The notes: generated by a model from the sequence alone, not told the origin. 44,335 bases of DNA from an uncultured Clostridia bacterium (GCA_947627485.1 CANQWF010000005.1:1-44335); one strand, 5' to 3'; shown: positions 1 through 10,155, counted from the stretch's first letter. Numbers and translations are program-made.

Positions 1-244
1 CTTGATATTATAACTGTTTTAATGAAGAACGACAGGGTACGCGAATTTGAATGGTTAGATACGAGGAGTTGAGAGGAGGACAGGTATCAAAAGCAAATTG
101 AAAAAGATAAAAAGTAAAGGAGAAATGTTTATTGAAAATGGGCAAACCAAATACTATATACTATGTGTCGATGAATTGCTTACTCAGAGGAGAAAAGATA
201 TTTGCAGGTATAATAAAAATAAATTGGTAAAAAGGGAGACTTAA
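1..244 (+). other. Window edge: partial ORF tail and a small unrecognised ORF
   Basis: Frame 1 is open from the window edge to a TGA at 70-72 (23 codons, ending VREFEWLDTRS) and may be the tail of a gene outside the window. A second small ORF, 125-244, encodes 39 residues (MFIENGQTKYYILCVDELL...) and stops directly against the ATG of the HD-domain gene at 245. Its GGAG at 119-122 lies only 2 bases from its ATG, too close for a good ribosome binding site. I recognise neither product. These may be remnants, or may simply be a leader for the HD gene. Confidence 0.2.
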
Positions 245-826
245 ATGGATAGAGAAAAATTAGAAGAAATTCTTAGTCTAAATAGTCAAGAAATGGTAGG
301 GAGTTTAAGAGAGAATAAAAAGCAAATTTTTCAAATGATTCCTGAATTAGAGGATGAAGATGGTTTTGAACAAAAAAATCCATGGCATTCATATGACGTA
401 TGGGAACATACATTAGTTGCATTAAAAAATTCAAAATCAGATTTTAAAATAAGGTTAGCTTTATTATTGCATGATATAGGTAAACCACATTCTTATCAAG
501 ATGATGGAGATATAAGACATTTTAAAGGCCATGCTGAAAAAGGAGCACAAATAGCAAAAGGTATTTTAGAAAGGCTAGGATATAGTGAAGATGAAGTAAG
601 AAATATTTGTTTTTTAATAAAAAATCATGCAAAGACGATAGAAATACAAGACATTAATATACACAATATAAATATTATGAAAGAATTATTATTGTTTCAG
701 TATTATGATGCTAGTGCATATAATCCTAAATATATAAGTTTGACATTTAAAAAATTAGATGCTATAAAAGAAAAGATAAAATTAAAAGAAAAAGAATTAG
801 AACAAGATAAAAGAGACGTTAAATAA
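245..826 (+). CDS. HD-domain phosphohydrolase, CCA-transferase-like HD module
   Basis: A 193-residue cytoplasmic protein with an HD metal-binding domain. A first His lies in WHSYDVWEHT (about residues 47-56), the diagnostic HD pair in LLLHDIGKPHS (about 73-83), and further His residues follow in FKGHAEKGAQIA and IKNHAKTIE. This arrangement resembles the C-terminal HD domain of bacterial CCA tRNA nucleotidyltransferases, but no nucleotidyltransferase domain is present. Members of the superfamily hydrolyse phosphate esters of nucleotides; the substrate here cannot be told from sequence. GGGAG at 234-238 precedes the ATG. It lies 20 bases upstream of a Fic gene, so the two are probably co-transcribed. 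Confidence 0.75.
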   Translation: MDREKLEEILSLNSQEMVGSLRENKKQIFQMIPELEDEDGFEQKNPWHSYDVWEHTLVALKNSKSDFKIRLALLLHDIGKPHSYQDDGDIRHFKGHAEKGAQIAKGILERLGYSEDEVRNICFLIKNHAKTIEIQDINIHNINIMKELLLFQYYDASAYNPKYISLTFKKLDAIKEKIKLKEKELEQDKRDVK

Positions 827-846
827 TGTGGTAAGGAGGGAAATAT

Positions 847-1461
847 ATGTTATTAGAAAATAAATTAGGATTAAGTAATGAGATAGAACTTGCTAAAGAG
901 GAAGAGAGAATAACAAAATTAAAAGCGATAGATTTGTTTGAAACTGGAAAATTAGAAGAGTTTGAAATTGGAACTTTTAAAGGCTTATCTCAAATTCACA
1001 GATACTTATTTGAGGATATATATGAATTTGCGGGAAAAGTAAGAACAGAAAATATTGCAAAAAATAATTTTAGATTTGCATCTGCTATGTACTTAGAAGA
1101 TGCTTTAAAGAATATTGACAAAATGCCACAATCAAATTTTGATGAAATTATAGAAAAATATATTGAAATGAATATAGCACATCCATTTAGAGAAGGAAAT
1201 GGGCGAAGTGCAAGAATTTGGTTAGATATGATTTTAAAAAAAGAAATTGGTAAAGTAGTTGATTGGAGTAAAATTGATAAAGAAGAATATTTGCTTGCAA
1301 TGGAAAGAAGTCCGATAAAAAATACAGAAATTAAATTTTTATTGAAAAATGCATTAACTAAAAAAATAAATGATAGAGAAGTGTATATGAAAGGAATAGA
1401 TGCAAGCTATAAATATGAAGGATATAATGTATATAAAACAGAGAAATTAAAAAATAATTAA
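847..1461 (+). CDS. fic: Fic-domain protein adenylyltransferase, class III (C-terminal inhibitory helix)
   Basis: A 204-residue Fic/DOC protein. The catalytic loop HPFREGNGR is at residues 112-120 and matches the HxFx(D/E)GNGR consensus with the catalytic His intact, so AMPylation of a target protein from ATP is expected. A family-typical N-terminal segment (FKGLSQIHRYLFEDIYEFAG) precedes it. Near the C terminus SYKYEG (187-192) fits the inhibitory motif [S/T]xxxE[G/N], which in class III Fic proteins blocks the ATP site until relieved. The target is unknown. Ribosome binding site AAGGAGGG at 834-841. No separate antitoxin gene is needed if the C-terminal helix inhibits in cis. Confidence 0.85.
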   Translation: MLLENKLGLSNEIELAKEEERITKLKAIDLFETGKLEEFEIGTFKGLSQIHRYLFEDIYEFAGKVRTENIAKNNFRFASAMYLEDALKNIDKMPQSNFDEIIEKYIEMNIAHPFREGNGRSARIWLDMILKKEIGKVVDWSKIDKEEYLLAMERSPIKNTEIKFLLKNALTKKINDREVYMKGIDASYKYEGYNVYKTEKLKNN

Positions 1462-1501
1462 TATAATTTTAATAGATTAAAAAAAGTGTAGGAGAAAACA
1501 G

Positions 1502-2935
1502 ATGATAAATGGAGTAATGATTCAATATTTTGAATGGTATATGGATTGCAATCAAAATTTATGGAATATAGTTGCATGCCAAGCAGATAAATTAGCAAAA
1601 ATGGGTATTACTGCTATATGGCTACCACCAGCATATAAAGGGATTGGTGGAAAAGATGAAGTTGGATATGGTGTATATGATGTTTATGATTTAGGAGAAT
1701 TTGACCAAAAAGGTACAATAAAAACAAAATACGGGTCAAAAGATGAATATATAAATTGTATTCAAGTTTTAAAGCAAGCAGGAATGGAAGTATATGCAGA
1801 TATTGTACTAAACCATAAAATGGGAGCAGATATTATTCAAACAATACCAGCAACAAAAGTTGATTGGAATAATCACGAGCAAGAAATTGCAAATCAAGAA
1901 ATAGTTAAAGTTGCAACTAAGTTTACTTTTCCAGGTAGAAAAAAGAAATATTCAGATTTTGAATGGAATTGGACACATTTTGATGGAATAGATTATAATA
2001 TGGCAAATGGCGAAAATGCAGTATTTAAATTTAAAGATAAAAACTGGGAAAACTCTGTTGATGAGGAATTTGGAAACTATGATTACCTAATGGGCGCAGA
2101 TTTAGATTTTACAAATGAAAAAGTTGTAGAAGAATGTAAAAAATGGGGAAAATGGTATTTAGAGCTTACAAAAGTAGATGGATTTAGACTAGATGCTGTA
2201 AAACACATTTCTAGCACATTTTATAAAGATTGGATAAAATTTTTAAGAGAACTAACTAATAAAGAATTGTTTACAGTAGGAGAATATTGGTCTGGTGATG
2301 TTAGTAAATTACATAAATATATACAAGAAACAGAAGGAGAAATTTCACTTTTTGATGTACCATTACATTATAATTTTTGTCAAGCGTCAAAGGATGAAAA
2401 CTATGATCTAACCACAATATTTAACAATACATTAGTAAAAGATAATCCAAATAGAGCAGTAACCTTTGTTGATAATCATGATACACAACCAGGACAAGCT
2501 CTAGAAAGCTTTATAGATAGATGGTTTAAACTATCAGCATATAGTTTAATTCTTCTTAGAAATGAAGGATATCCGTGTGTATTTTATGGAGATTTATATG
2601 GCATAAAAAAAGATAATATTGAACCAATAGAAGAATTAAAAATAATGTTAAATATAAGAAAAGAGAGAGCATATGGTAAACAAAATGATTACATAGATAA
2701 TCCAAATTGCATAGGATGGACAAAAGAAGGAGACGAAGAACATATAAAATCAGGACTTGCAGTTATTATTTCAAATAAAGGATATGCAGAAAAAAGGATG
2801 TATGTTGGTAAAAAATTTGCTGGCAAAAAATTTATAGATGCAATGTCTAATATAGAAGACGAAGTTATAATAGATGAAGAAGGATTTGGTAATTTTAGAG
2901 TTAAAGAAAAATCAGTATCAGTATGGGTAAATTAA
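1502..2935 (+). CDS. amyA: Cytoplasmic alpha-amylase (GH13)
   Basis: A 477-residue GH13 enzyme lacking a signal peptide and therefore probably acting on intracellular glycogen-like or imported maltodextrin alpha-1,4-glucans. The N terminus MINGVMIQYFEWYM is typical of the AmyA-type subfamily. Conserved regions are visible: ADIVLNHK (region I), GFRLDAVKH with nucleophile Asp near residue 231, TVGEYW with acid/base Glu near 261, and FVDNHDTQ with the transition-state Asp near 327. Length matches the family. GGAG lies 9 bases before the ATG. It is separated by 40 bases from fic and 51 bases from the next gene and could be part of a longer transcript; no strong promoter or terminator is evident. 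Confidence 0.92.
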   Translation: MINGVMIQYFEWYMDCNQNLWNIVACQADKLAKMGITAIWLPPAYKGIGGKDEVGYGVYDVYDLGEFDQKGTIKTKYGSKDEYINCIQVLKQAGMEVYADIVLNHKMGADIIQTIPATKVDWNNHEQEIANQEIVKVATKFTFPGRKKKYSDFEWNWTHFDGIDYNMANGENAVFKFKDKNWENSVDEEFGNYDYLMGADLDFTNEKVVEECKKWGKWYLELTKVDGFRLDAVKHISSTFYKDWIKFLRELTNKELFTVGEYWSGDVSKLHKYIQETEGEISLFDVPLHYNFCQASKDENYDLTTIFNNTLVKDNPNRAVTFVDNHDTQPGQALESFIDRWFKLSAYSLILLRNEGYPCVFYGDLYGIKKDNIEPIEELKIMLNIRKERAYGKQNDYIDNPNCIGWTKEGDEEHIKSGLAVIISNKGYAEKRMYVGKKFAGKKFIDAMSNIEDEVIIDEEGFGNFRVKEKSVSVWVN

Positions 2936-2986
2936 ACAAATTATATGATAAATATTAAAATAAGAAGAGAAGGTTAAGTAATTATA

Positions 2987-4078
2987 ATGAACAAATTTGA
3001 TGCTTTAAAAAAATTTTTAAGAGATGATATAAAAATCAAGGAACTAATTTTAAAATTAGCACCTACTTATCTTGATGACTACAATGAAGAAAGTAGAATA
3101 GAATATACAGATAGATTAAATAAAGGTTTAAAAGAATTAGAACTTATGCTTTCAGATACAGTAGATGAATTTAATTTTGGGAAAGGAATAAAAGATGCAA
3201 TAAAAAAACATTTTATTGAGCAAAGAGAAGCACTTTTAAATTCAAATTATGAATATGGAAGAATTAAAGATATATATAATAATAAATTTAGCAGTATGAA
3301 TGAAAAATTTGTAGAAACAGTAAAAGAAGAATGTGTTGCCTATGCACGTAATGATACAAAAACATTACAGAAAATGATTAATAAATCAAATACTATAAAT
3401 GAGTTATTACACGTGATGCATTCACATATTCTTAACAATGAAGAAATTATGCAGTCGATGCCAATATTGGCAAAGAAAGAAAATTCAATAAATGAGCCAA
3501 TTACTTTATATGGTGAAGAAACAAAGACTGCAAAAAAAATATTTGATGAATTTCCATTAGAACTAGACTGTGGAATTACTGATATTATTTCAATGGACGG
3601 GAAAATTTTAATGATGATTAGAGATAGAGGGCATGCTTTAACAATAGAGATAGATAAACTTAAAGATGGAAACAGTCAAATAAAATATTTTATTCCAAAA
3701 TTATGTAATCGTAGCATGATAGAAAAATTACCAGGAATTGGTAAAATCAGTAAAAATTGCGCAATAGGAATATTTGATATAATAGAAGAAGATCTGCCAG
3801 AAAAATTATATGATTTTATAGAAAAGGTCCCAACAGATGCTGACATGTTGCAAATAAATGATGTGTCAGACAAACAACTTAACGAATTGGAAAATCAGGA
3901 CTATATTTTTGAAGAGGAAGATGCAAGAGATATAGCTATGGAAAAAGGAACAAATGGTAGGAAAATTACAAATATACAGAAACTTCAACAAAAAATAAAA
4001 GAAACAATTAAAAATTTAAAACAAAAAAATACATCGAAAAAAATGGGAGAAGATGAAAATGATAGAATTAGAGATTAA
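2987..4078 (+). CDS. Unrecognised soluble protein, 363 residues
   Basis: I do not recognise a family. The predicted protein has no signal peptide or membrane segment and is rich in charged residues. A helical N-terminal region (about residues 1-150) is followed by a mixed domain (about 165-280) containing CGITDIISMDGKILMMIRDRG and PKLCNRSMIEKLPGIGK, then an acidic stretch (LENQDYIFEEEDARD) and a Lys/Gln-rich, probably coiled-coil C terminus (about 325-355). GAGAAGG upstream of the ATG supports the start. Its end overlaps the start region of the next gene, suggesting translational coupling. Confidence 0.7.
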   Translation: MNKFDALKKFLRDDIKIKELILKLAPTYLDDYNEESRIEYTDRLNKGLKELELMLSDTVDEFNFGKGIKDAIKKHFIEQREALLNSNYEYGRIKDIYNNKFSSMNEKFVETVKEECVAYARNDTKTLQKMINKSNTINELLHVMHSHILNNEEIMQSMPILAKKENSINEPITLYGEETKTAKKIFDEFPLELDCGITDIISMDGKILMMIRDRGHALTIEIDKLKDGNSQIKYFIPKLCNRSMIEKLPGIGKISKNCAIGIFDIIEEDLPEKLYDFIEKVPTDADMLQINDVSDKQLNELENQDYIFEEEDARDIAMEKGTNGRKITNIQKLQQKIKETIKNLKQKNTSKKMGEDENDRIRD

Positions 4079-4514
4079 TGATGTTGCAAAAGAAACAGTG
4101 CAAGTTTTAAATCTGTTTAATCCAAGTTTTACAAAAAAAGTATCAACACAATTTTTAGAACATCTTAATAAACTTGCAAAAAATTCTACAAAAAATGTTA
4201 TAATAGATAAAGACAAAAGACTTAAAGATCAAAACATATCTAATGAAACCAAAGATTTAATTTCTTTGATATATTATAATTATATTGCAACAGAAGAAGA
4301 CAAGCAAAAATTAGTTAAAATTTGGAATCAGAATGAAATAGAATATCAAAAAGAACTAAATCAAAAATATAATATTATATTTAAAAATGAGCAGCAAAGC
4401 ACAGTAAATTATGACAATTGTAACAATTCTGATGATAAAATATACATGGTAAAATATAAAGAAACATTTATACAAAAGATTATAAAATTAATAAAAAAAT
4501 TCTTCAAAAAATGA
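4059..4514 (+). CDS. Unrecognised small protein with basic amphipathic tail
   Basis: A 151-residue protein of unknown function, overlapping the 3' end of the preceding gene. I prefer the ATG at 4059 over the one at 4053 because GGGAGA at 4045-4050 then sits about 8 bases away. The protein is polar and helical, with no catalytic motif I recognise, and ends in a strongly basic, hydrophobic-basic alternating tail (IQKIIKLIKKFFKK) that could be a peripheral membrane anchor. It is followed after 9 bases by an integral membrane protein gene, consistent with an operon. Confidence 0.65.
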   Translation: MIELEINDVAKETVQVLNLFNPSFTKKVSTQFLEHLNKLAKNSTKNVIIDKDKRLKDQNISNETKDLISLIYYNYIATEEDKQKLVKIWNQNEIEYQKELNQKYNIIFKNEQQSTVNYDNCNNSDDKIYMVKYKETFIQKIIKLIKKFFKK

Positions 4515-4523
4515 TATATTAGA

Positions 4524-5570
4524 ATGGATGATAAAATGATAAAAGGTAAAAAAATATTAAGAAATATAATGCTATTTTTAATTTTGATGGTATTAACATT
4601 TTATATTATATTAAAAGATCAAGATGTATCTAAAATATTCATATTATTAGCAAATGTAAATAAAAGATTTATATTAATAGCAATATTATGTATGTGTATT
4701 TACATTATTTGTGATGCTATAAATATAGGAAGATCATTAAAAGCATTAAAAGAAAAAAGTACATTTATAAAAAATATAAAATATTCTTTAATAGGATTTT
4801 TCTTTAGTTCAATAACACCTGCAGCAACTGGTGGGCAACCAATGCAAGTATATTACATGTATAAAGATAAAATTACAGTTGCAAATTCAACATTATCACT
4901 TTTAATAAATTTAACATGTGTTCAAATTGTTACAATTTCAATGGCAATTGTAAGTTTGATATTTAATTATAAATATATGAATGGAATATTAATAGCTTTT
5001 TTTATACTAGGAGTAACTCTTAATTTAAGTGCACTTACTTTATTATTAATTTCAATATTTACAAAGAAAATGACTAATGGGATAATAAAATTTATAATAA
5101 GAATTCTAAAATTTTTTAGAGTAAAAAATATAGAAGCTAAACAAGAAAAATTAGAGAATGAATTAAATAAATATCAAAGTAGCGCTATATATATAAAAAA
5201 TAATATATGGTTAATATTTAAAAACTTAATTACAACTTATTTTCAATTTGTAGCATTTTACAGTATATCATATTTGGTATATAAATCATTTGGTTTATCA
5301 GAGTATAATTTCTTTGAAATATTAACTATGCAATCAGTATTATACGCAACAGTTTCAGGTATACCATCTCCAGGAGCAGTAGGTGTAAGCGAGGGAGGAT
5401 ATATGGCAATCTTTTCATCAATTTTCCCAGGAGTATTACTCGATGGGGCAATGTTACTTACTAGAGGGGTTAGTTTTTATTTATTTGTAGCAATTAGTGC
5501 TATTGTAGTTATATTAAATGCAACGATAAAAAATAGAAAAACAGGTGATAGTAGGGGAGAACATGAATAA
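4524..5570 (+). CDS. Integral membrane protein of the LPG-synthase TM / YbhN flippase-like family
   Basis: A 348-residue polytopic membrane protein with roughly eight hydrophobic segments. Two family signatures stand out: SSITPAATGGQPMQVYYMY (about residues 94-112) and the late GIPSPGAVGVSEGGYMAIF (about 278-296). These characterise UPF0104 proteins and the flippase-like domain of MprF, which move or handle lipids across the membrane. No C-terminal lysyl-transferase domain is present, so it is not MprF itself. The start could be the ATG at 4524 or 4536; neither has a strong ribosome binding site. It overlaps the next gene by 8 bases. Confidence 0.8.
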   Translation: MDDKMIKGKKILRNIMLFLILMVLTFYIILKDQDVSKIFILLANVNKRFILIAILCMCIYIICDAINIGRSLKALKEKSTFIKNIKYSLIGFFFSSITPAATGGQPMQVYYMYKDKITVANSTLSLLINLTCVQIVTISMAIVSLIFNYKYMNGILIAFFILGVTLNLSALTLLLISIFTKKMTNGIIKFIIRILKFFRVKNIEAKQEKLENELNKYQSSAIYIKNNIWLIFKNLITTYFQFVAFYSISYLVYKSFGLSEYNFFEILTMQSVLYATVSGIPSPGAVGVSEGGYMAIFSSIFPGVLLDGAMLLTRGVSFYLFVAISAIVVILNATIKNRKTGDSRGEHE

Positions 5571-7290
5571 TAAATTAAAAAATATTAACATAGGAAATCA
5601 ATGGAGAAGATTAAACAAATCAGATTTGTTTATAATTACGAGCGTAATATATTTTGCGATTATTTTATTATATGAATTATTTTATTGTAATTACGAATTC
5701 TTTACACACAAATTAGATAATTATAATTTTTCATTTTATAGGATTATTGTATATATAAGTATTTTCGCTATTTTTATAAAATTCAGAAATAAATTTATTA
5801 AAGATATAATTGATAGTTTTAATAGTGAAATAAAATGCTATTTTTTAGATATTATATTATTTTTAACAACAATATTTTCTATTATAATAATTGTTTATAT
5901 AAATGTAATGAAAACAATTAATTTATATGCTATTGTATCATTTATTTCATTTCTTGCTTTTGATATATTCGCAATATTTATATCAAATAATATATATAAA
6001 AACATAATAATAACATCACTTGTATTTGGCAGTATTTTTTCAATTTCAGTTACTATTAATAATCAGTTAGACGAAAAAAGGCATTTTTTATCTAGTTATA
6101 GTATAGCGCTTGGAGAATTTAATTTAAAAAATGCTACCATTGATGAGAGCGTTGCTGCTATACCAAGGCAAATAAGTATTGAAGATTTTGTTAGTTGGTT
6201 TAATAAAAAACCAACAGGAGAATTAAACGGTAATTTTTTAGATAGAGACATAAAAGATACACCAAATAATTTTTACTATTATACAACTTCTTATTTTATA
6301 AGTGGATTTGGAATATTTATAGCTAAAACACTAGGTGGAAGTATAGCAGATATATATATTACAGGAAGACTATTTAATCTTTTAGGATACACAATGCTTA
6401 TACTATTAGCAATAAAAGTAATGCCATATAAAAAACATATAACATATGCTATGTGCTTTATGCCAATGTTACTTCTTTTAGGTGCTGTATATTCACCAGA
6501 TGCTATATCTACAGCTTTATGTGTTTTGTTTATAGGATATTGTTTAAAATTATATGAAAAACCTAAAATAAATGCAAAAGATATCTTAATATTAATATTG
6601 CTAACTGTACTGGCAGCATCTATAAAAAGCGTAGGTTATATTGCTATAGCTTTAATAATATTTATTTTACCATTGAAAAAAATAATAAAAGAGAATAAAA
6701 AACTTATGTTAGGTGTATTAATATTTATAATAATAATGTTTATTGCTACTTTATCAGCCACTAAGAACAGCATAAATGCACCAGGAGATCCAAGAGTTAA
6801 AGGTACTAATACAGCAGAGCAGTTCAATTATGTTTTAAATAATCCTTTAGAATATTGTGGAATAACGGTAAAACATACAATAAGTACTTTTACTAAATTA
6901 AATGGCTTAAGTTATTTAAATGCACCGATGTTTTTTAATACTACATATAATAAGATTTTTATAATTATACTAACTTACCTATTATTTTTAAGTATAACAG
7001 ATTCTAGTAAACAATTATCACTTAAAAATAGAATGATTTTTATATTTTCATTTTTAATAGTCTTTGCAATGACAAGCACATCAATGTATTTATCATATAC
7101 ACCAGTTGGAGCAAATGGTATTTATGGATATCAAAAAAGATATCTTTTTCCAATAATACTCTTACTATTAATGAGCATATCTATTAAAAGATTAAAATTA
7201 GAAATAAAATTTAAATATAAAGATTTATATATTGGTTATATACCAGCAATTATATTAATGATTTCGATATTAGATTTACTAATTGCTTAA
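5563..7290 (+). CDS. DUF2142-like polytopic membrane protein
   Basis: I place the start at the ATG at 5563 because AGGGGAG (5553-5559) precedes it directly; this gives 575 residues. About 11-13 hydrophobic segments are visible. The central GAVYSPDAISTALCVLF and the following KDILILILLTVLAASIKS resemble the DUF2142 family, membrane proteins often placed near envelope-polysaccharide genes and likened to GT-C glycosyltransferases. A long external loop lies after the first TM block (about residues 175-245). Enzymatic activity is unproven. It is coupled by overlap to the flippase-like gene, which supports a joint role in handling lipids or glycans at the envelope. Confidence 0.7.
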   Translation: MNNKLKNINIGNQWRRLNKSDLFIITSVIYFAIILLYELFYCNYEFFTHKLDNYNFSFYRIIVYISIFAIFIKFRNKFIKDIIDSFNSEIKCYFLDIILFLTTIFSIIIIVYINVMKTINLYAIVSFISFLAFDIFAIFISNNIYKNIIITSLVFGSIFSISVTINNQLDEKRHFLSSYSIALGEFNLKNATIDESVAAIPRQISIEDFVSWFNKKPTGELNGNFLDRDIKDTPNNFYYYTTSYFISGFGIFIAKTLGGSIADIYITGRLFNLLGYTMLILLAIKVMPYKKHITYAMCFMPMLLLLGAVYSPDAISTALCVLFIGYCLKLYEKPKINAKDILILILLTVLAASIKSVGYIAIALIIFILPLKKIIKENKKLMLGVLIFIIIMFIATLSATKNSINAPGDPRVKGTNTAEQFNYVLNNPLEYCGITVKHTISTFTKLNGLSYLNAPMFFNTTYNKIFIIILTYLLFLSITDSSKQLSLKNRMIFIFSFLIVFAMTSTSMYLSYTPVGANGIYGYQKRYLFPIILLLLMSISIKRLKLEIKFKYKDLYIGYIPAIILMISILDLLIA

Positions 7291-7315
7291 TATACAACAA
7301 AAAGGAGGTAATCTT

Positions 7316-9980
7316 TTGGACAAGTTAGTTTTAATAGATGGAAATAGTATAATAAACAGAGCATTTTATGGAATAATGGGAAATAAAATGTTAATGACAG
7401 AAGACCGGAACATACACAAATGCTGTATATGGTTTTTTAAGTATATTATTTAAAATATTAGATGATATAAATCCTAAGTATTTAGCAATAGCATTTGATT
7501 TAAAAGCACCTACAAAAAGACACGAAATGTATGATAAATATAAAGCAAATAGAAAAGGAATGCCAAACGAATTAGCAATGCAAATGCCAATTTTGAAAGA
7601 AATTTTAAAGGCAATGAATATTTGCATAATAGAAAAAGAAGGTTATGAAGCAGATGATATTCTCGGAACTCTTGCAAAATGGGGACAAAAAGAAAATCTA
7701 GATGTTACTGTTTTAACAGGAGATAGAGATAGTTTTCAATTAATTGATACAAATATAAAAGTAAGAATTCCTAGAACAAAGATGGGTAAAACAGAAGACA
7801 TCGATTATACTGTAGAAAAAATAAAAGAAGAATATGGATTAGAGCCTTTAGATTTAATAGAAGTTAAAGGACTTATGGGAGATACATCAGATAATATTCC
7901 AGGTGTTCCAGGAGTAGGAGAAAAAACAGCTATAAATTTAATAAAAGAATATAAAACAATTGATGAAGTATATAAAAATATAGATAAACAAAAGGGGAAG
8001 TTAAAAGAGAAATTAGAAGAAAATAAGGAGCTTGCTTATTTATCAAGAACACTTGGAACAATAGATATAAATGCACCAATTAATAAAGATTTGAATGATT
8101 TAGAAAATAAGGAATGGAATAATCAAGAAGTATTAAATATATTTAAAAAATTAAAATTTAACAGATTTATTGATAGATTTAATCTGCAGGATGATAATGC
8201 AGAAAACAATCTGCAAAGTAATTCTCAAGATGAAAATAAAATTAAATGTAAAATTGATGTAAATAATGTAGATATAGACAGTTTAAAAACAGAAATTAAA
8301 TCTAATAAATCTATGTACTATTATTTAGATAACGATAATTTTATTATTTATTCTGATAAAAATAATACATCATATTGTATAAACGATTTAAATAGCTTTA
8401 AAGAAATATTCGAAGATAAAAACATTCTAAAATGTGGATATAAGCAAAAAGAAGAATATATTTTATTATGGAAAAATAATATAAATGCTAAAAACTTAAT
8501 GTTTGATATTTCTATTGCTGGGTATATATTAAATTCAAATATAAATAAATACACAATAGAATATTTATCAGAAGAGTATTTAAACTTTAATATGGAAAAA
8601 TATTTAGAAAAAGATGGGATAACAGAAGAAAAGGAAGCACAAATAAATTTATTTGATAAAATTGGAGAAGAAAATAATAAATCTAATAAAAATTATATAT
8701 ATGCATATTTAATATTTGAATTATATAAGATTTTAAAAGATAAAATGAATGTAGAAGGTAGCTTAAAACTATTTGAAGAAATAGAAATGCCACTTGTAGA
8801 AGTTTTAGCTAGTATGCAATATGAAGGTATTTATATTGATAAACAAGAGCTAATAGAATATGGAAAAGAACTTAAATCAAAAATAGAAGTGCTTACTAGA
8901 GAAATATATGATTTAACAGGAGAAGAGTTTAATATAAATTCTACAAAACAATTAGGAGAAGTTTTATTTGAAAAATTAAAATTAACAGTAACTAAAAAAA
9001 CAAAGACAGGTTATTCAACTGATGTAGATGTTTTAGAAAAAATTAAAGATGAACATCCAGTAATCGAAAAAATATTAGAATATAGACAACTTGTAAAATT
9101 AAATTCTACTTATGTAGAAGGATTAATTCCATATATAGATGAAAAAACAAGTAGAATTCATTCTAAATTCCATCAAACTGTTACAACTACAGGAAGAATT
9201 AGTAGCACAGATCCAAATTTGCAAAATATACCTACAAGAATGGAACTAGGCAAAAAACTAAGAAAAGTATTTAAACCAAAAGAAGGATATATATATGTTG
9301 ATGCTGATTATTCACAAATAGAACTTAGAGTATTAGCGCATATTTCACAGGATAAACACATGATAGAAGCATTTAATAATGACGAAGATATTCACGCACA
9401 AGCTGCTTCCAAAGTTTTAAATATACCAATAGAAGAAGTTACAAAAGAGCAAAGAGCAAATGCAAAAGCGGTTAATTTTGGAATAGTATATGGAATTAGT
9501 GATTTTGGATTAGCACAGCAACTCGGAATATCTAGAAAAAAAGCAAAGGAATATATAGAACAATATCTTGAAAAATATAGTGGAATAAAAGAATTTATGA
9601 CAAACATTGTTGAAGATGCAAAGCAAAAAGGCTATGTAGAAACACTTTATCATAGAAGAAGATATGTTCCAGAGCTTAAATCAAACAACTATATGGTTAG
9701 GCAATTTGGTGGAAGAGTAGCAATGAATACACCAATACAAGGAACAGCAGCAGATATAATGAAAATTGCAATGATTAATGTATATAACAAATTAAAAGAA
9801 AAAAATCTTAAATCTAAAGTAATTGTTCAGGTACATGATGAATTATTAATAGAAACAGCAATAGATGAAAAAGAAATTGTAATAGATATATTAAAAACAG
9901 AAATGGAAAATGTAATTAAATTAGATGTTCCATTAAAGGCAGAAGTAACTATGGGGTGTTCATGGTACGAAGCCAAATAA
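7316..9980 (+). CDS. polA: DNA polymerase I, needs +1 frameshift at CGG 7406-7408
   Basis: DNA polymerase I, which fills gaps and removes primers. AAAGGAGG at 7301-7308 supports a TTG start at 7316. Codons 1-30 encode the canonical 5'-nuclease start (LVLIDGNSIINRAFYG). The zero frame then meets GAC CGG AAC and stops 16 codons later. Skipping C7406 gives D-G-T-Y-T-N-A-V-Y-G, then AFDLKAPTKRHEMY, and an uninterrupted frame to 9980, 887 residues in total, a normal length. Polymerase motifs are complete: A (DADYSQIELRVLAHIS, Asp near 662), B (RANAKAVNFGIVYG) and C (VQVHDELLIE, Asp near 841). The 3'-5' exonuclease region appears degenerate, as in other Firmicute enzymes. Without frameshifting, only a 46-residue peptide or an N-truncated protein would be made. 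Confidence 0.95.
7406..7408 (+). other. +1 frameshift site in polA (GAC C GGA)
   Basis: The CGG is the zero-frame codon 31 of polA. Skipping its C makes the next triplet GGA (Gly), the conserved glycine in the 5'-nuclease motif E-D-G-T-Y-T-N-A-V-Y-G. The upstream and downstream frames are each unambiguous PolA sequence, so the shift must occur within a few bases of this point. Confidence 0.85.
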
Positions 9981-10102
9981 AACAAATCAAAATCACTATC
10001 CTGCACATTTTAATTCAATCATAAAATCCTCAATGTGCAAACGCACACCTCCGGTTTTATTCATTCATTAAAATGCACAATCTAGCAATTTTGATTTGTT
10101 TT
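9979..10102. repeat. Fold-back element 1 (124 bp, between polA and transglycosylase)
   Basis: A long imperfect palindrome. The outer 15-base arms AAAACAAATCAAAAT (9979-9993) and ATTTTGATTTGTTTT (10088-10102) are perfect complements. A second 13-base perfect pair follows (TGCACATTTTAAT at 10002-10014, ATTAAAATGCACA at 10067-10079), then ATAAAA/TTTTAT and a small central hairpin (GTGC-AAAC-GCAC). The first arm overlaps the last bases of the polA stop codon. It has the shape of a MITE-like or large structured 3'-UTR element and may act as a terminator. No tRNA or riboswitch fold is recognised. Confidence 0.7.
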
Positions 10103-10155
10103 AAAAAGTTAAAATTATATTATCAATTATACAAAAGATAAAAAAGGAGATAGAT

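Noticed and set aside
3676..4216. Minus-strand ORFs opposite the unknown 363- and 151-residue genes
   Set aside because: They are hydrophobic low-complexity shadows of AT-rich coding sequence without ribosome binding sites.
7664..7666. CTCGGA in polA as a further recoding site
   Set aside because: The CGG is out of frame (CTC GGA, Leu-Gly) and the protein reads on normally. The same holds for many other CTC GGA, AAC GGA and GCG GGA cases.
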